A DNA stretch of 24,670 nt. It comes from Wenzhouxiangella sp. GTDB taxonomy: Bacteria > Pseudomonadota > Gammaproteobacteria > Xanthomonadales > Wenzhouxiangellaceae. This document shows positions 1 through 8,167 of the stretch, in pieces. The notes under the pieces are model-generated. The model saw only the letters and a list, made by a program, of their open reading frames with translations. It searched no databases and was not told where the DNA came from. Each line of letters begins with the position of its first letter. Position 1 is the stretch's first letter. Location of the stretch: NCBI GenBank assembly GCA_007123575.1, contig SKKV01000178.1, forward strand, positions 1-24,670, given 5' to 3'. A program made the translations under genes and the position numbers.

Positions 1-3000
1 CGCTGGATCGCCGGTTCGGGCATCTACCAGAATCTGGGCAACGCGGCCTGGTCTGCCCGCTACGGTCATGCCATGACGACCTTGCCCGACGGGCGCATTG
101 TGCTTGCCGGTGGTACCGATTCCTCCGGTTCCGGCACAACCTTTAACGATGTCTGGATTTCCAGCGATGGCGGCGCCAGCTGGCAGCCGCAAACTGGCGC
201 TGCGCCCTGGGAAGCCCGCCACGGACACGCTCTGGAAGCATTGCCGGACGGGCGATTGCTGCTGCTGGGCGGCCGCTTCCCGCAGACTTTCGGCAATCCC
301 GGCATATTGTTCTCGGATATGTGGCTATCCGAGGATGCCGGAGTGACCTGGACCGAGGTGAGCGACGAAGCGCCCTGGGGTGCTCGGGCAGGCATGGATA
401 CAGAACTGCTGGCCAATGGCGATCTGCTGCTTGCCGGCGGCAGGATCAGCGAAAACGAAGCCGTTGCCGATGTATGGCGGCTGCGGCTAAGCGGGATGGG
501 AACCCTTTCCGGAATCATCTCGCTGGGCGGCGAGCCGGTTGAAGCGGTCCAGATAGCGGTGACCAACAACGCTACCGGTGCGCAATTCACCACTACGACA
601 TCGGCCAGCGGCGGTTATCAGTTTAGTTTGGCGGCGCCTGCGACCTATACTTTGTCGGTCAGCGCACCATTCAACACGACCGTGGCCACATCCCCGCACC
701 CCGACCCGGCCGTGGGGCTGTCCCGTGACCAGCTTGTGGAACGCGATTTCAGCCTGGCTCAGACCGGGCCGCTGACCCGCCCCGATCATGCCCTGGCGCC
801 GGTCGGTGCCATTGTCACGATTGACCTGCTGGCCAATGATCTTGCTGGCCCCGAGCCGCTCGACCCCGACAGTATCCAGATTGACGGCACTGGGGCTGCG
901 GGAGAGCCGCTGATCGTTCCGGGCCAGGGACGTTGGGAAGTGTTGCCGGGAACCGGCAAGCTGCAGTTCTTCCCGGCCGAGGAATTGGCCGGCAATCCCG
1001 ATGCGGTGGAATACCGGGTGCGCGACACGGCGGGTCAGATCAGCGATGCAGCCCTGGTCAGTATTGATTTCGGCCTGCCAGAAGCAGGCCTCGTGGTGGA
1101 CGATTGCCGCGACGCGAACCCCGATACGCTCGAGTTCACGACCACGGTGGCCGGCAGCCCGAACCAGGTGAGGTTTTCCTATTGGCAGGAAGGCGTCAGC
1201 AACGAATGGCAGTTCATGCCGCCGGCCAGCGGCTTTGCCAACCCGGTCGATGAGCCCGGCGTTGACCCGGATCAGTATCCCATGGGCTGGGACTTGTCCG
1301 GTTTGGCGCTGGAACTCGGGGGGACTGTTCAGATTCAGCTGGCGGCGGTCTGGGACGATGTCACCGCAACTGCCACCGTGCGCCGCCTGGACCTGGAAGC
1401 CTGCCAGGACCTGGGCGTTCCCGTGGTGCTCGCCTGGGTGGATGCCCGGCAACAGGCCGACGGCGTCGACATACGCTGGGCGACAGCCAGCGAGATTGGC
1501 AACCTTGGCTTCCGCCTGCTGGATGCCGAGAGCCTGCAGCCTTTGCACGAAGAGCTGATTGAATCCCAGGGTGTGGACCTCACCGATCCCGCCGAATATC
1601 GGCACCCGGTGGATAAGTCGATCAAGGCCTTTTTTATCGAGGACATGGATGTGCGCGGGCGCCTGCAGCGGCACGGTCCGTTTTCTGTCGGCAGCGAGTA
1701 CGGAAAGCGGCCGCAGCCACATGCGATCGATTGGTCGAAGGTCAGTCGCACTGATCGGGGCGCGACGGATGACTGGAAACCAGGCCGCGATCAACCGATT
1801 CATCTGGAAACTTCAGCATCCGGCCTGCACCGACTTGACCACCAGCAGCTTGAGGCAGCCGGTATTAATCTGGTCGGCAAGCCCGTCACCGACCTGGCCC
1901 TGACCCACCGCGGCGAACCTGTGCCGTTCCACACTAACGCCCGCGATTACTTCTCGGACGGTGACTGGATCGAGTTCCTGGCCGCAGACAGCGACAGCCT
2001 GTACACGGCCCATGCCGTCTACAAGCTGCATGCCCAGCGGCCCGCTGACCATCGCCGGATTGCCCTGGACACCCGCAATCCGTCCGGGCCAGCATCAACC
2101 AGCTACACGGAAGTGGCCAGCGTGGGTTCTCCGCGCCACTACAGTTTTTCATCGCCCATGGACAGCCCCTGGTACGATCGCCGCCTGTCGGTGCAGTCTC
2201 AAGCCCGGCAATGGACCTATTCGTTTGATGTCGATCATCTGGAACCGGCTGCGGGCCCGGCGCGGCTGGCCGTTCAAGGGTGGGGAATTACCTCATGGGA
2301 CGATATCGACCCCGACCACCACATTCAGGTTTTCATTAACGATCAGATGGTGGTCGACCATTGGTTCAACGGCCGCGACGCGCTTGCACTTGAAGCGCAG
2401 TTCCCAATCGATTGGCTGAACGACGGCGAGAATGAGCTGACCCTCAAGCTGCCCGGAGACACCGGCGTTGCCAGTGCAGTGATGGCCTTTCAGTCGGCGC
2501 AGGTTTACTACCCGCGTGAGTTGCTTACCCGAGATGGCGAGCTGGTGTTTCGTGCCAGCGGAGAAGCCATTGCAGTTGCCGGCGAACTGCCACAGTCCCC
2601 GCGCATCTACCGGGAAGATGAGCAGGGCGTCTTTCGCGTGCAGAAAGACCAGCCGGCCGATGCCTTGTTTACCGATCGCTTCGAGCATCCAGCCCAGGGC
2701 AGAGATACACCGGCACTGCTGCTGCCGGCAGGCGACGGTTTGGCAACCTGGCATATCCGCGACCCAGCCACGCTGCCGGCCCCGGCGGTGCGGCCAGGGC
2801 GGGTGCCTGTCGATCTGCTCGAACAAGCCGCTGACTATCTGATCATCGCTCATCCCGATTTTGTCGATGGCCTGGCTCCGCTGATCGCCCATCACCAGGA
2901 TGCCGGACTGGTTGTTCGCCTGGTCGATGTGCGCGATATCCATTCGTCCTACAGCGGCGGCCACGCCGAAGGCCCGGGTCTGCAGCAGTTTCTGCGCGAC

Positions 3001-3858
3001 GCCGCCGATCCGGTCGGTTACCGCTACGTCTTGCTGGTCGGCGGCGATACCTATGACTACCGTGGCTATCTTGGCAGCGATTCGGTCAGTTTTATTCCGA
3101 CCGTGTATGCGGCAGCCAGCGATCTGGTTCGCTTTGCCCCGGCCGACGGTTTGCTTGTGGATCTGAACGACAACGGCGTTCCCGACCGCGCAATTGGCCG
3201 CCTGCCAGTGCGCACGGCAGCCGAGCTCGATCAGGTCATCACCAAAACGCTCAGCTACGACGCGCGCGACTATCGGCAGCGCTTGATGCTGGCGGCCGAC
3301 CAGGACGAGCCGGGACTGTCATTTCGCCAGCAGAGCGAAAATCTTCGCGCCGATCTGGGTTCGGGATGGATGGCAAGACGCGCCTATCTGGACGAGCTGC
3401 CGGTTGACGAGGCCAGGGAAAAGCTGATCCAGGCCATGGACGACGGTCAATCGCTGGTGGCTTTTTCAGGCCACTCCGCGCACTCGGTCTGGACTTTCTC
3501 CGGACTCTTTTCGGCCGCGGACGTGGACTTGCTGGCAGCCACCAACCGACCCACCGTGGTGATGCAGTGGGGCTGCTGGAATACCTACCATGTTGGCCCT
3601 GCCTACAACACCCTGGGCCATCGCCTGATGCTGGCCCCCGAGCGCGGCGCGGCGGCCGTTGTCGGCTCGGCAACCTTCACGTCAGCAACCAGCAGTCGTC
3701 TGCTTGGCGAGGCCCTTGGCCCGCTGCTTGCCGATCCTGAAATCAGTCTGGGAGAGGCGCTGACCGAGGCCAAGCAGTCATTGCCGGCCGACCTGGCGCG
3801 CGATGTCATCGTTGCCTGGACTCTGCTTGGAGATCCGGCGCTGCGCGTTGCCGACTGA
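1..3858 (+). CDS. Secreted gingipain-like peptidase (family C25) with kelch-like repeats, 5' truncated
   Basis: The frame is open from base 1, so the start codon and any signal peptide lie outside the window; 1285 residues are visible (numbered from base 1). Residues ~1-160 hold three kelch-like repeats built on a pattern ARxGHA..LPDGR..L.GG..D.W.S.D.G..W. Residues ~166-235 (start GTLSGIISLGGEPV) look like a carboxypeptidase-regulatory-like beta domain, followed by an Ig-like stretch to ~350. A module with WATASEIGNLGFRLL near 490 precedes a region resembling the C25 prodomain. The C25 catalytic domain runs from ~939 to the end; the probable dyad is His1158 (FSGHSAH) and Cys1192 (QWGCWNT). 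The protein ends just after LLGDPALRVAD, directly behind the catalytic domain, without a type IX secretion sorting domain. Inference: an exported or surface cysteine endopeptidase. Confidence in the C25 assignment is high; the substrate is unknown. Confidence 0.88.
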   Translation, partial: RWIAGSGIYQNLGNAAWSARYGHAMTTLPDGRIVLAGGTDSSGSGTTFNDVWISSDGGASWQPQTGAAPWEARHGHALEALPDGRLLLLGGRFPQTFGNPGILFSDMWLSEDAGVTWTEVSDEAPWGARAGMDTELLANGDLLLAGGRISENEAVADVWRLRLSGMGTLSGIISLGGEPVEAVQIAVTNNATGAQFTTTTSASGGYQFSLAAPATYTLSVSAPFNTTVATSPHPDPAVGLSRDQLVERDFSLAQTGPLTRPDHALAPVGAIVTIDLLANDLAGPEPLDPDSIQIDGTGAAGEPLIVPGQGRWEVLPGTGKLQFFPAEELAGNPDAVEYRVRDTAGQISDAALVSIDFGLPEAGLVVDDCRDANPDTLEFTTTVAGSPNQVRFSYWQEGVSNEWQFMPPASGFANPVDEPGVDPDQYPMGWDLSGLALELGGTVQIQLAAVWDDVTATATVRRLDLEACQDLGVPVVLAWVDARQQADGVDIRWATASEIGNLGFRLLDAESLQPLHEELIESQGVDLTDPAEYRHPVDKSIKAFFIEDMDVRGRLQRHGPFSVGSEYGKRPQPHAIDWSKVSRTDRGATDDWKPGRDQPIHLETSASGLHRLDHQQLEAAGINLVGKPVTDLALTHRGEPVPFHTNARDYFSDGDWIEFLAADSDSLYTAHAVYKLHAQRPADHRRIALDTRNPSGPASTSYTEVASVGSPRHYSFSSPMDSPWYDRRLSVQSQARQWTYSFDVDHLEPAAGPARLAVQGWGITSWDDIDPDHHIQVFINDQMVVDHWFNGRDALALEAQFPIDWLNDGENELTLKLPGDTGVASAVMAFQSAQVYYPRELLTRDGELVFRASGEAIAVAGELPQSPRIYREDEQGVFRVQKDQPADALFTDRFEHPAQGRDTPALLLPAGDGLATWHIRDPATLPAPAVRPGRVPVDLLEQAADYLIIAHPDFVDGLAPLIAHHQDAGLVVRLVDVRDIHSSYSGGHAEGPGLQQFLRDAADPVGYRYVLLVGGDTYDYRGYLGSDSVSFIPTVYAAASDLVRFAPADGLLVDLNDNGVPDRAIGRLPVRTAAELDQVITKTLSYDARDYRQRLMLAADQDEPGLSFRQQSENLRADLGSGWMARRAYLDELPVDEAREKLIQAMDDGQSLVAFSGHSAHSVWTFSGLFSAADVDLLAATNRPTVVMQWGCWNTYHVGPAYNTLGHRLMLAPERGAAAVVGSATFTSATSSRLLGEALGPLLADPEISLGEALTEAKQSLPADLARDVIVAWTLLGDPALRVAD

Positions 3859-3864
3859 TTTAGT

Positions 3865-3897
3865 CTGACAGCGAGTCAATGCCGCCACAGGCATAAT
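3865..3897 (+). promoter_or_regulatory. Candidate pncA promoter
   Basis: A CATAAT -10-like hexamer lies at 3892-3897 in the short gap after the peptidase gene. The nearest -35-like hexamer, CTGACA (3865-3870), is 21 bp away, longer than ideal. A start near 3904 would exclude the TTG codon at 3903 as translation start and fits the ATG at 3933 (or 3924). Confidence 0.3.
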
Positions 3898-3932
3898 GTT
3901 GGTTGTGTTCTCGCAACCTTCGGATGTGCCTC

Positions 3933-4580
3933 ATGCTGATTGCCGACAAGCGCTTCGTGGCCTGTTTTGATGTCGATGCCCAGCGCACTTTTTCGCCGCT
4001 GTGCCCGGACGAACTGCCCGTGGTAGAGGGCGACCAGATTGTCGATGAGCTCAATCGCCAGGCCCAGTTTGCCGGCTGGCGCCTGGGCTCGAAAGATGCA
4101 CACAGCCCGAAAGCGGCCTGGGTGACCGATGACCCGGACAAGATCGGCCAGTCAGGCGTGGGCCTGGAAAATGCGCGCGAGTTCTGGCCGGTGCACGCGG
4201 TGCCCGGTACCGAGGGTTTTGAGCTGTTGCCCGGTTTGCCAAGGCCTGTCGAATACGATTTCTTCGTGTGGAAGGGCGTGGAGCTGGACATGCACCCCTA
4301 CGGTGCCTGCTACCACGACATTGCCGAGCGCATGAGCACCGGGGTGATCGAGTGGCTGATGGCGCGCACGGTCAGCACGGTGCTGGTCGGCGGCCTGGCG
4401 ACTGACTACTGCGTCAAGGCCACCGCCATGCAGCTGGCCCGGGCCGGGTTCAATACCGTGCTCAACCTGGCCGCCTGTCGCGGCATTGCCGAGGCGAGTA
4501 CGGCCGAGGCCCTGGCGGCGATGCGGGCCACGGGCGTGATGGTGATCGAGAGCGCGGACGAGCTGGAGCAGGCGGCATGA
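3933..4580 (+). CDS. pncA: Nicotinamidase
   Basis: Hydrolyses nicotinamide to nicotinate and ammonia in the NAD salvage pathway (isochorismatase-like cysteine hydrolase fold, cytoplasmic). It has 215 residues. The catalytic triad is visible: Asp15 (DVDAQRTF), Lys114 (FFVWKGVE) and Cys160 (GLATDYCVK). The metal-binding residues fit Asp55 and His57 (KDAH) and His88 (WPVHAVPGT). The ATG at 3933 places the first strand (RFVACFDVD) near the N-terminus as in homologues. An in-frame ATG at 3924 is an alternative, and neither has a good ribosome-binding site. Its last 4 bases overlap the start of pncB (ATGA), so the two are probably translated together and carry out consecutive steps. The neighbour makes nicotinamidase much likelier than another isochorismatase-family hydrolase. 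Confidence 0.93.
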   Translation: MLIADKRFVACFDVDAQRTFSPLCPDELPVVEGDQIVDELNRQAQFAGWRLGSKDAHSPKAAWVTDDPDKIGQSGVGLENAREFWPVHAVPGTEGFELLPGLPRPVEYDFFVWKGVELDMHPYGACYHDIAERMSTGVIEWLMARTVSTVLVGGLATDYCVKATAMQLARAGFNTVLNLAACRGIAEASTAEALAAMRATGVMVIESADELEQAA

Positions 4581-5761
4581 TCATTGGCTCGCTGCTGGAT
4601 ACCGATATCTACAAGTTTTCGATGATGCAGGTGGTGCTGCATCAGTTTCCCGGCGCCGAGGTTGAGTATCGTTTCCGCTGTCGCAACGATGGGGTGGATC
4701 TGACGCCGCTGATGCCGGCGCTGGAGCGGGAGATCAAGCACTTGTGCACGCTCAAGCTCAGCGATGACGAACTGGAATTCCTGGGAACGCTGCGCTACCT
4801 GAAGTCTGACTTTGTCGAGTTTCTGCGCCTGTTTCATTTGCAGGAGCGCTTTGTCCATATTGACGTGATCGATGGCCAGCTCGATCTGCGTATTCGCGGG
4901 CCGTGGCTGCATACCATCCTGTTCGAGGTGCCGCTGCTGGCTATCATCAGCGAGCTGTATGCCCGCCATGCCTATGCCGATCATGACCTGGCCGAGGGCC
5001 GGCGTCGCCTGGCTGAAAAAATTGGCCAGGTGCGGGCGCTGGATCGGCCCGACGAGTTCATCTTTGCTGACTTTGGCACCCGGCGCCGCTTTTCGCGGAC
5101 CTGGCATGACGAGGTGGTGGCGACCCTGGTTGAGGAACTGCCGGGCAGCCTGCGTGGCACCTCCAACCTGCGCCTGGCGCGCCAGTTTGGCCTGGTCCCT
5201 ATCGGCACCATGGCCCATGAGTTCATCCAGGCCTGCCAGGCCTTGGGTCCCCGCCTGGCCGAAACCCAGCGCTTTGCCTTCGAGGTCTGGGCGCGTGAGT
5301 ACCGGGGAGATCTGGGCATTGCCCTGTCGGACACCTACAGCCTGAAGGCTTTCCTGCGCGATTTCGATCTGTATTTCTGCAAGCTGTTCGACGGCGCGCG
5401 CCAGGATTCAGGCGACCCGTTTGCCTGGGCCGAAGCGATGATTGCTCACTACCGGGCCAACCGGATAGATCCAAAGACGCGCAACCTGATCTTTTCCGAT
5501 TCGCTGAATATCCCCAAGGCGGCTGCCATCTGGGAGCGCTTTCGTGACCAGACCAATATCTCTTTCGGCATCGGCACCAATCTGACCAACGATACCGGGG
5601 CCGATCCGATCAACATTGTCATCAAGATGACCGAGTGCAACGGTCAGCCGGTGGTCAAACTGTCAGATTCGCCGGGCAAGGTGGTTTCAACCGACCAGGC
5701 TTACCTGGCCTGGGTGCGCCAGGCCTTTGACGTGCACGAGGTTGAAGCGGCAGAGCGCTGA
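4577..5761 (+). CDS. pncB: Nicotinate phosphoribosyltransferase
   Basis: Converts nicotinate and phosphoribosyl pyrophosphate to nicotinate mononucleotide with ATP hydrolysis, the step after PncA in the Preiss-Handler route. At 394 residues it has the usual PncB length. Visible family motifs are LLDTDIYKFSMMQ at the N-terminus, DFGTRRRFSR (165-174), GTMAHEF with His214 matching the family's phosphorylated histidine, FSDSL, and FGIGTNLTND near the C-terminus. The ATG overlaps the pncA stop by four bases, indicating translational coupling. It ends 8 bp from the end of the convergent DUF2207 gene, with no obvious terminator between them. Confidence 0.96.
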   Translation: MIIGSLLDTDIYKFSMMQVVLHQFPGAEVEYRFRCRNDGVDLTPLMPALEREIKHLCTLKLSDDELEFLGTLRYLKSDFVEFLRLFHLQERFVHIDVIDGQLDLRIRGPWLHTILFEVPLLAIISELYARHAYADHDLAEGRRRLAEKIGQVRALDRPDEFIFADFGTRRRFSRTWHDEVVATLVEELPGSLRGTSNLRLARQFGLVPIGTMAHEFIQACQALGPRLAETQRFAFEVWAREYRGDLGIALSDTYSLKAFLRDFDLYFCKLFDGARQDSGDPFAWAEAMIAHYRANRIDPKTRNLIFSDSLNIPKAAAIWERFRDQTNISFGIGTNLTNDTGADPINIVIKMTECNGQPVVKLSDSPGKVVSTDQAYLAWVRQAFDVHEVEAAER

Positions 5762-5769
5762 TCGCTCAC

Positions 5770-7506
5770 TTAGCGACCACCGCCACCGCCACCGCCACCG
5801 CCGCCACCGGATGATCCACCGCTGCCGGAGCTGCTGCCCGGTGGCGAAGATGACGAGGAAATCGTCGAAGACAGGTTACTGCCCAAGCCTTTGCTCAGCC
5901 CGGCCAGGCCGCCAACTGCGGCACCAGATCCGGCGTACCAGCTCATGCGCGAACGGGCCTGATCAGCGGCGGCCTCGCCGACGGCCCGGGTCAGGCGTGA
6001 AGTCCAGGCTTGTTCCACATCCAGGGCAAGTGCATAGGGTAAAAGGGCCTCAAAGCGCTCGGGTGTGACCTGCGGATTGTCCCCTTCAACCTGCTTGAGC
6101 GCGCGCAGCTCGTCGCGCTCGGCAACGCTCAAATAAAGCTTCAAGCCTTCTATCTGGTCAAGCAGCTTGCGACCGCGCTCGGTCGGCGCCGGCATCAGTC
6201 CGCTGAACACGATGTTGATGATCGCCAGAATCACGGTCAGCCCAATCAGTAGCAGCATGCCGCTGCCGCCGGCAAGCAGGAAAGACAGAATCACGATCGC
6301 GATTGAGGATAGCCAGCCGATGGCCAGCGTCTTGCCGTTGAAGTTGATGTAGTGGTCGCGATAGCGCTTGCGAAGCGCATCGGTGTGCTTACTCATGGCG
6401 CCTTGCAGACGTGTGGCGTTGCTTTTCTTTAGTTCCACCTCCTGGTCCTGGCCGAACAGCGCGGGAAACAGGGCTTGCTGGCTTGGAGGGGCCGCAGGCT
6501 CCAGCGCCGGCGCCAGGCGAACCAACTTCCAGCGGTCGCGAAACATGGATTTTTCGCGTTCGATTTTCAACTTGCCCTTGACCGCCAGTTCAACCAGGTC
6601 GGCGCTGAAGCAGCGCTGATCGTAGTTGCGGCGCACCACCCAACGCAGGCCGGCTGGCGAGTAACCGGCCGGGGGTTCATAGCGGGCAATAATCACACCC
6701 TTGTCCGGGCCGCGGCCTTTCTCGCGCCACTCGCGAATATAAAAGACAAGAATCAACAGGGTTGCCGGCAACAGCAGCAACAGGCCACGGTTGTCCCACA
6801 GCAGCCAGCCGGCGCGACGGGTCAAGCTGGGTGGCTCGATAATGCCCTTGGGAAAACCGACCGCAATCGTCAAGCCTTCGCGCGGGTTGAGCGGTCGCGT
6901 GGTGTCGAAACGCACCTGGCCGGGGTCGAGCACTTCTGCCCGGGCGTGGGTGGTTTCGGAGCCATCGGGGCCAGTAAAGCTGATCAGACGCAGCGACTCG
7001 GCAGGCACCGGCTCCGGCAGTCGGACTTCGGCACTGGCTTCCTCGATACGAAATGCCCAGCCGAGGCCGGTTACGTTCCAGTACAGCTCGTCGTGCTCCT
7101 CGAAGAAACCCAGCTGGCGGTTGGTGCGGTAGCGGATGGAGAATGTATAGTCGCCGGGTCGGGGCAGATAGCTGTCGTCGCCGGTGTTTATGCGAACCCC
7201 GTTGATCTGGTTTTCAATAAACCAGGGCTCGGGCTCTCCATCACGCAGCACTTCAATGACTTCAAATCCGACTTGCACTCGGTTGCCCAGCCGGTCGCGG
7301 TAGCGGGTAGGGAAATCACGGTAGATGCCGCGCCGGATATTGCGATGAAGGGCCCGGACGGTGATGTGCTCGGTGACCTCCATGGTGCTGTCAGCGAATA
7401 TTTCGATTTCGCTGTGGAAGGACAGTATGCGTTCATAGTCGGCCTGGGCCGACAGCAGCCAGCCGCCGGCCAGGGCTAAAAAAGTGAGGCGAAGAAAGGT
7501 TTTCAT
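5770..7506 (-). CDS. DUF2207 family membrane protein
   Basis: 578 residues in the typical layout of the DUF2207 family, whose function is not established. Residues 1-22 form a signal peptide (cleavage probably after AQA). Residues 23-~235 are an extracytoplasmic beta-rich domain (YERILSFHSEIEIFADSTMEVTE...). A membrane segment follows at ~240-257, then a cytoplasmic part, and a pair of membrane helices at ~393-412 and ~415-437. After them comes the family signature PERFEALLPYALALDVEQAW (482-501). The tail is serine/glycine-rich and ends in an unbroken run of glycines and Arg578, common in this family. The ATG overlaps the lemA stop by four bases (ATGA), so both are expected to be made together. 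LemA and DUF2207 proteins are often neighbours; an envelope role is inferred. Confidence 0.93.
   Translation of the reverse strand: MKTFLRLTFLALAGGWLLSAQADYERILSFHSEIEIFADSTMEVTEHITVRALHRNIRRGIYRDFPTRYRDRLGNRVQVGFEVIEVLRDGEPEPWFIENQINGVRINTGDDSYLPRPGDYTFSIRYRTNRQLGFFEEHDELYWNVTGLGWAFRIEEASAEVRLPEPVPAESLRLISFTGPDGSETTHARAEVLDPGQVRFDTTRPLNPREGLTIAVGFPKGIIEPPSLTRRAGWLLWDNRGLLLLLPATLLILVFYIREWREKGRGPDKGVIIARYEPPAGYSPAGLRWVVRRNYDQRCFSADLVELAVKGKLKIEREKSMFRDRWKLVRLAPALEPAAPPSQQALFPALFGQDQEVELKKSNATRLQGAMSKHTDALRKRYRDHYINFNGKTLAIGWLSSIAIVILSFLLAGGSGMLLLIGLTVILAIINIVFSGLMPAPTERGRKLLDQIEGLKLYLSVAERDELRALKQVEGDNPQVTPERFEALLPYALALDVEQAWTSRLTRAVGEAAADQARSRMSWYAGSGAAVGGLAGLSKGLGSNLSSTISSSSSPPGSSSGSGGSSGGGGGGGGGGGR
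5777..5809. repeat. CCACCG hexanucleotide repeat encoding the Gly tail of the DUF2207 protein
   Basis: Four perfect CCACCG units at 5777-5800 are followed by CCG plus one more unit. On the coding strand they give the C-terminal glycine run. The unit is two codons long, so slippage would change tail length without a frameshift. Confidence 0.85.
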
Positions 7507-8054
7507 CGTGCAATCTCGACTTGGGGTGCCGTGCGATGCTCGCTCTCGGCGGCGTAAAACTCGGCCTGCTGGAACTGGAACAGCTTGGCGATCAGCAGGT
7601 CAGGAAACTGGCCGATCAGGGTGTTCAGGTCGCGCACTGCGCCGTTGTAGAAGCGGCGGGCATACTGCAGATGGTTTTCGACCTCAACGAGTTGATCAGC
7701 CAATTGGCGAAAGTTGTCGCTGGCCTTGAGATCGGGATAGTCTTCGCGCAGCATCAGCAAGCGGCTTAGCAAGCCCTCAAGCTCGTTTTCGATGGCGCCC
7801 AGTCGGGCCGGGCTTTCGATTGAAATTGCCCGGGTTCTTAGCTGGGTGACCGATTCCAGCGTGCCGCGCTCGTGCTCGGTGTAGCGCTGGACAATGCTGA
7901 CCAGGTTGGGCACCAGGTCGTGGCGCCGGGTAAGCTGCACGTCGATATCGCTCCAGGCGGTTTTGACCCGGTTGCGCTTCTTGACCAGCCGGTTGTAGGT
8001 CCAGATTGCCCAGATTAACGCGAGGGCAAAAAGTGCCAGTGCCATCCATTCCAT
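7503..8054 (-). CDS. lemA: LemA family protein
   Basis: 183 residues with one N-terminal membrane helix (~4-20) followed by the alpha-helical LemA domain. Characteristic motifs are TYNRLVKKRNRVKTAWSDIDVQL (18-40), RRHDLVPNLVSIVQRYTEHE (43-62) and RFYNGAVRDLNTLIGQFP near 134-151. The family is anchored in the membrane with an N-out topology; its molecular role is unclear, though members often accompany DUF2207 or TPM-domain proteins. It is the first gene of a two-gene unit with the DUF2207 gene. Upstream on the minus strand a TATAGT hexamer (8091-8086) could be the -10 of its promoter, but no good -35 is visible. The ribosome-binding site is weak; a second Met at codon 4 is possible. Confidence 0.94.
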   Translation of the reverse strand: MEWMALALFALALIWAIWTYNRLVKKRNRVKTAWSDIDVQLTRRHDLVPNLVSIVQRYTEHERGTLESVTQLRTRAISIESPARLGAIENELEGLLSRLLMLREDYPDLKASDNFRQLADQLVEVENHLQYARRFYNGAVRDLNTLIGQFPDLLIAKLFQFQQAEFYAAESEHRTAPQVEIAR

Positions 8055-8110
8055 GCTGCAGTCGGCTCATCGAGTTCAGGGCACCACTATAAAGAATCCT
8101 GCGCCGGAAT

Positions 8111-8140
8111 AAAAAGAGCCCCGGCAGTGCGGGGCTCTTT
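8111..8140 (-). terminator. Intrinsic terminator of the S8 protease gene
   Basis: The arms AAAGAGCCCCG (8113-8123) and CGGGGCTCTTT (8130-8140) pair perfectly over 11 bp with a 6-nt loop. Read on the minus strand the hairpin runs into a TTTTTATT tract. It lies 28 bp downstream of the protease stop codon and upstream of lemA. Confidence 0.9.
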
Positions 8141-8167
8141 GTTCACGCCTTGTCCGGTGCGTGCTTT

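Noticed and set aside
487..1803. Long open frame (438 codons) on the minus strand inside the C25 peptidase gene
   Set aside because: It lies opposite a well-supported coding frame, has no recognisable domain or good ribosome-binding site, and its composition is that of an antisense shadow in GC-rich DNA.
6475..7479. Open frame of 334 codons on the plus strand opposite the DUF2207 gene
   Set aside because: The minus-strand frame shows the complete family signature and operon coupling; the plus-strand frame has no known motif.
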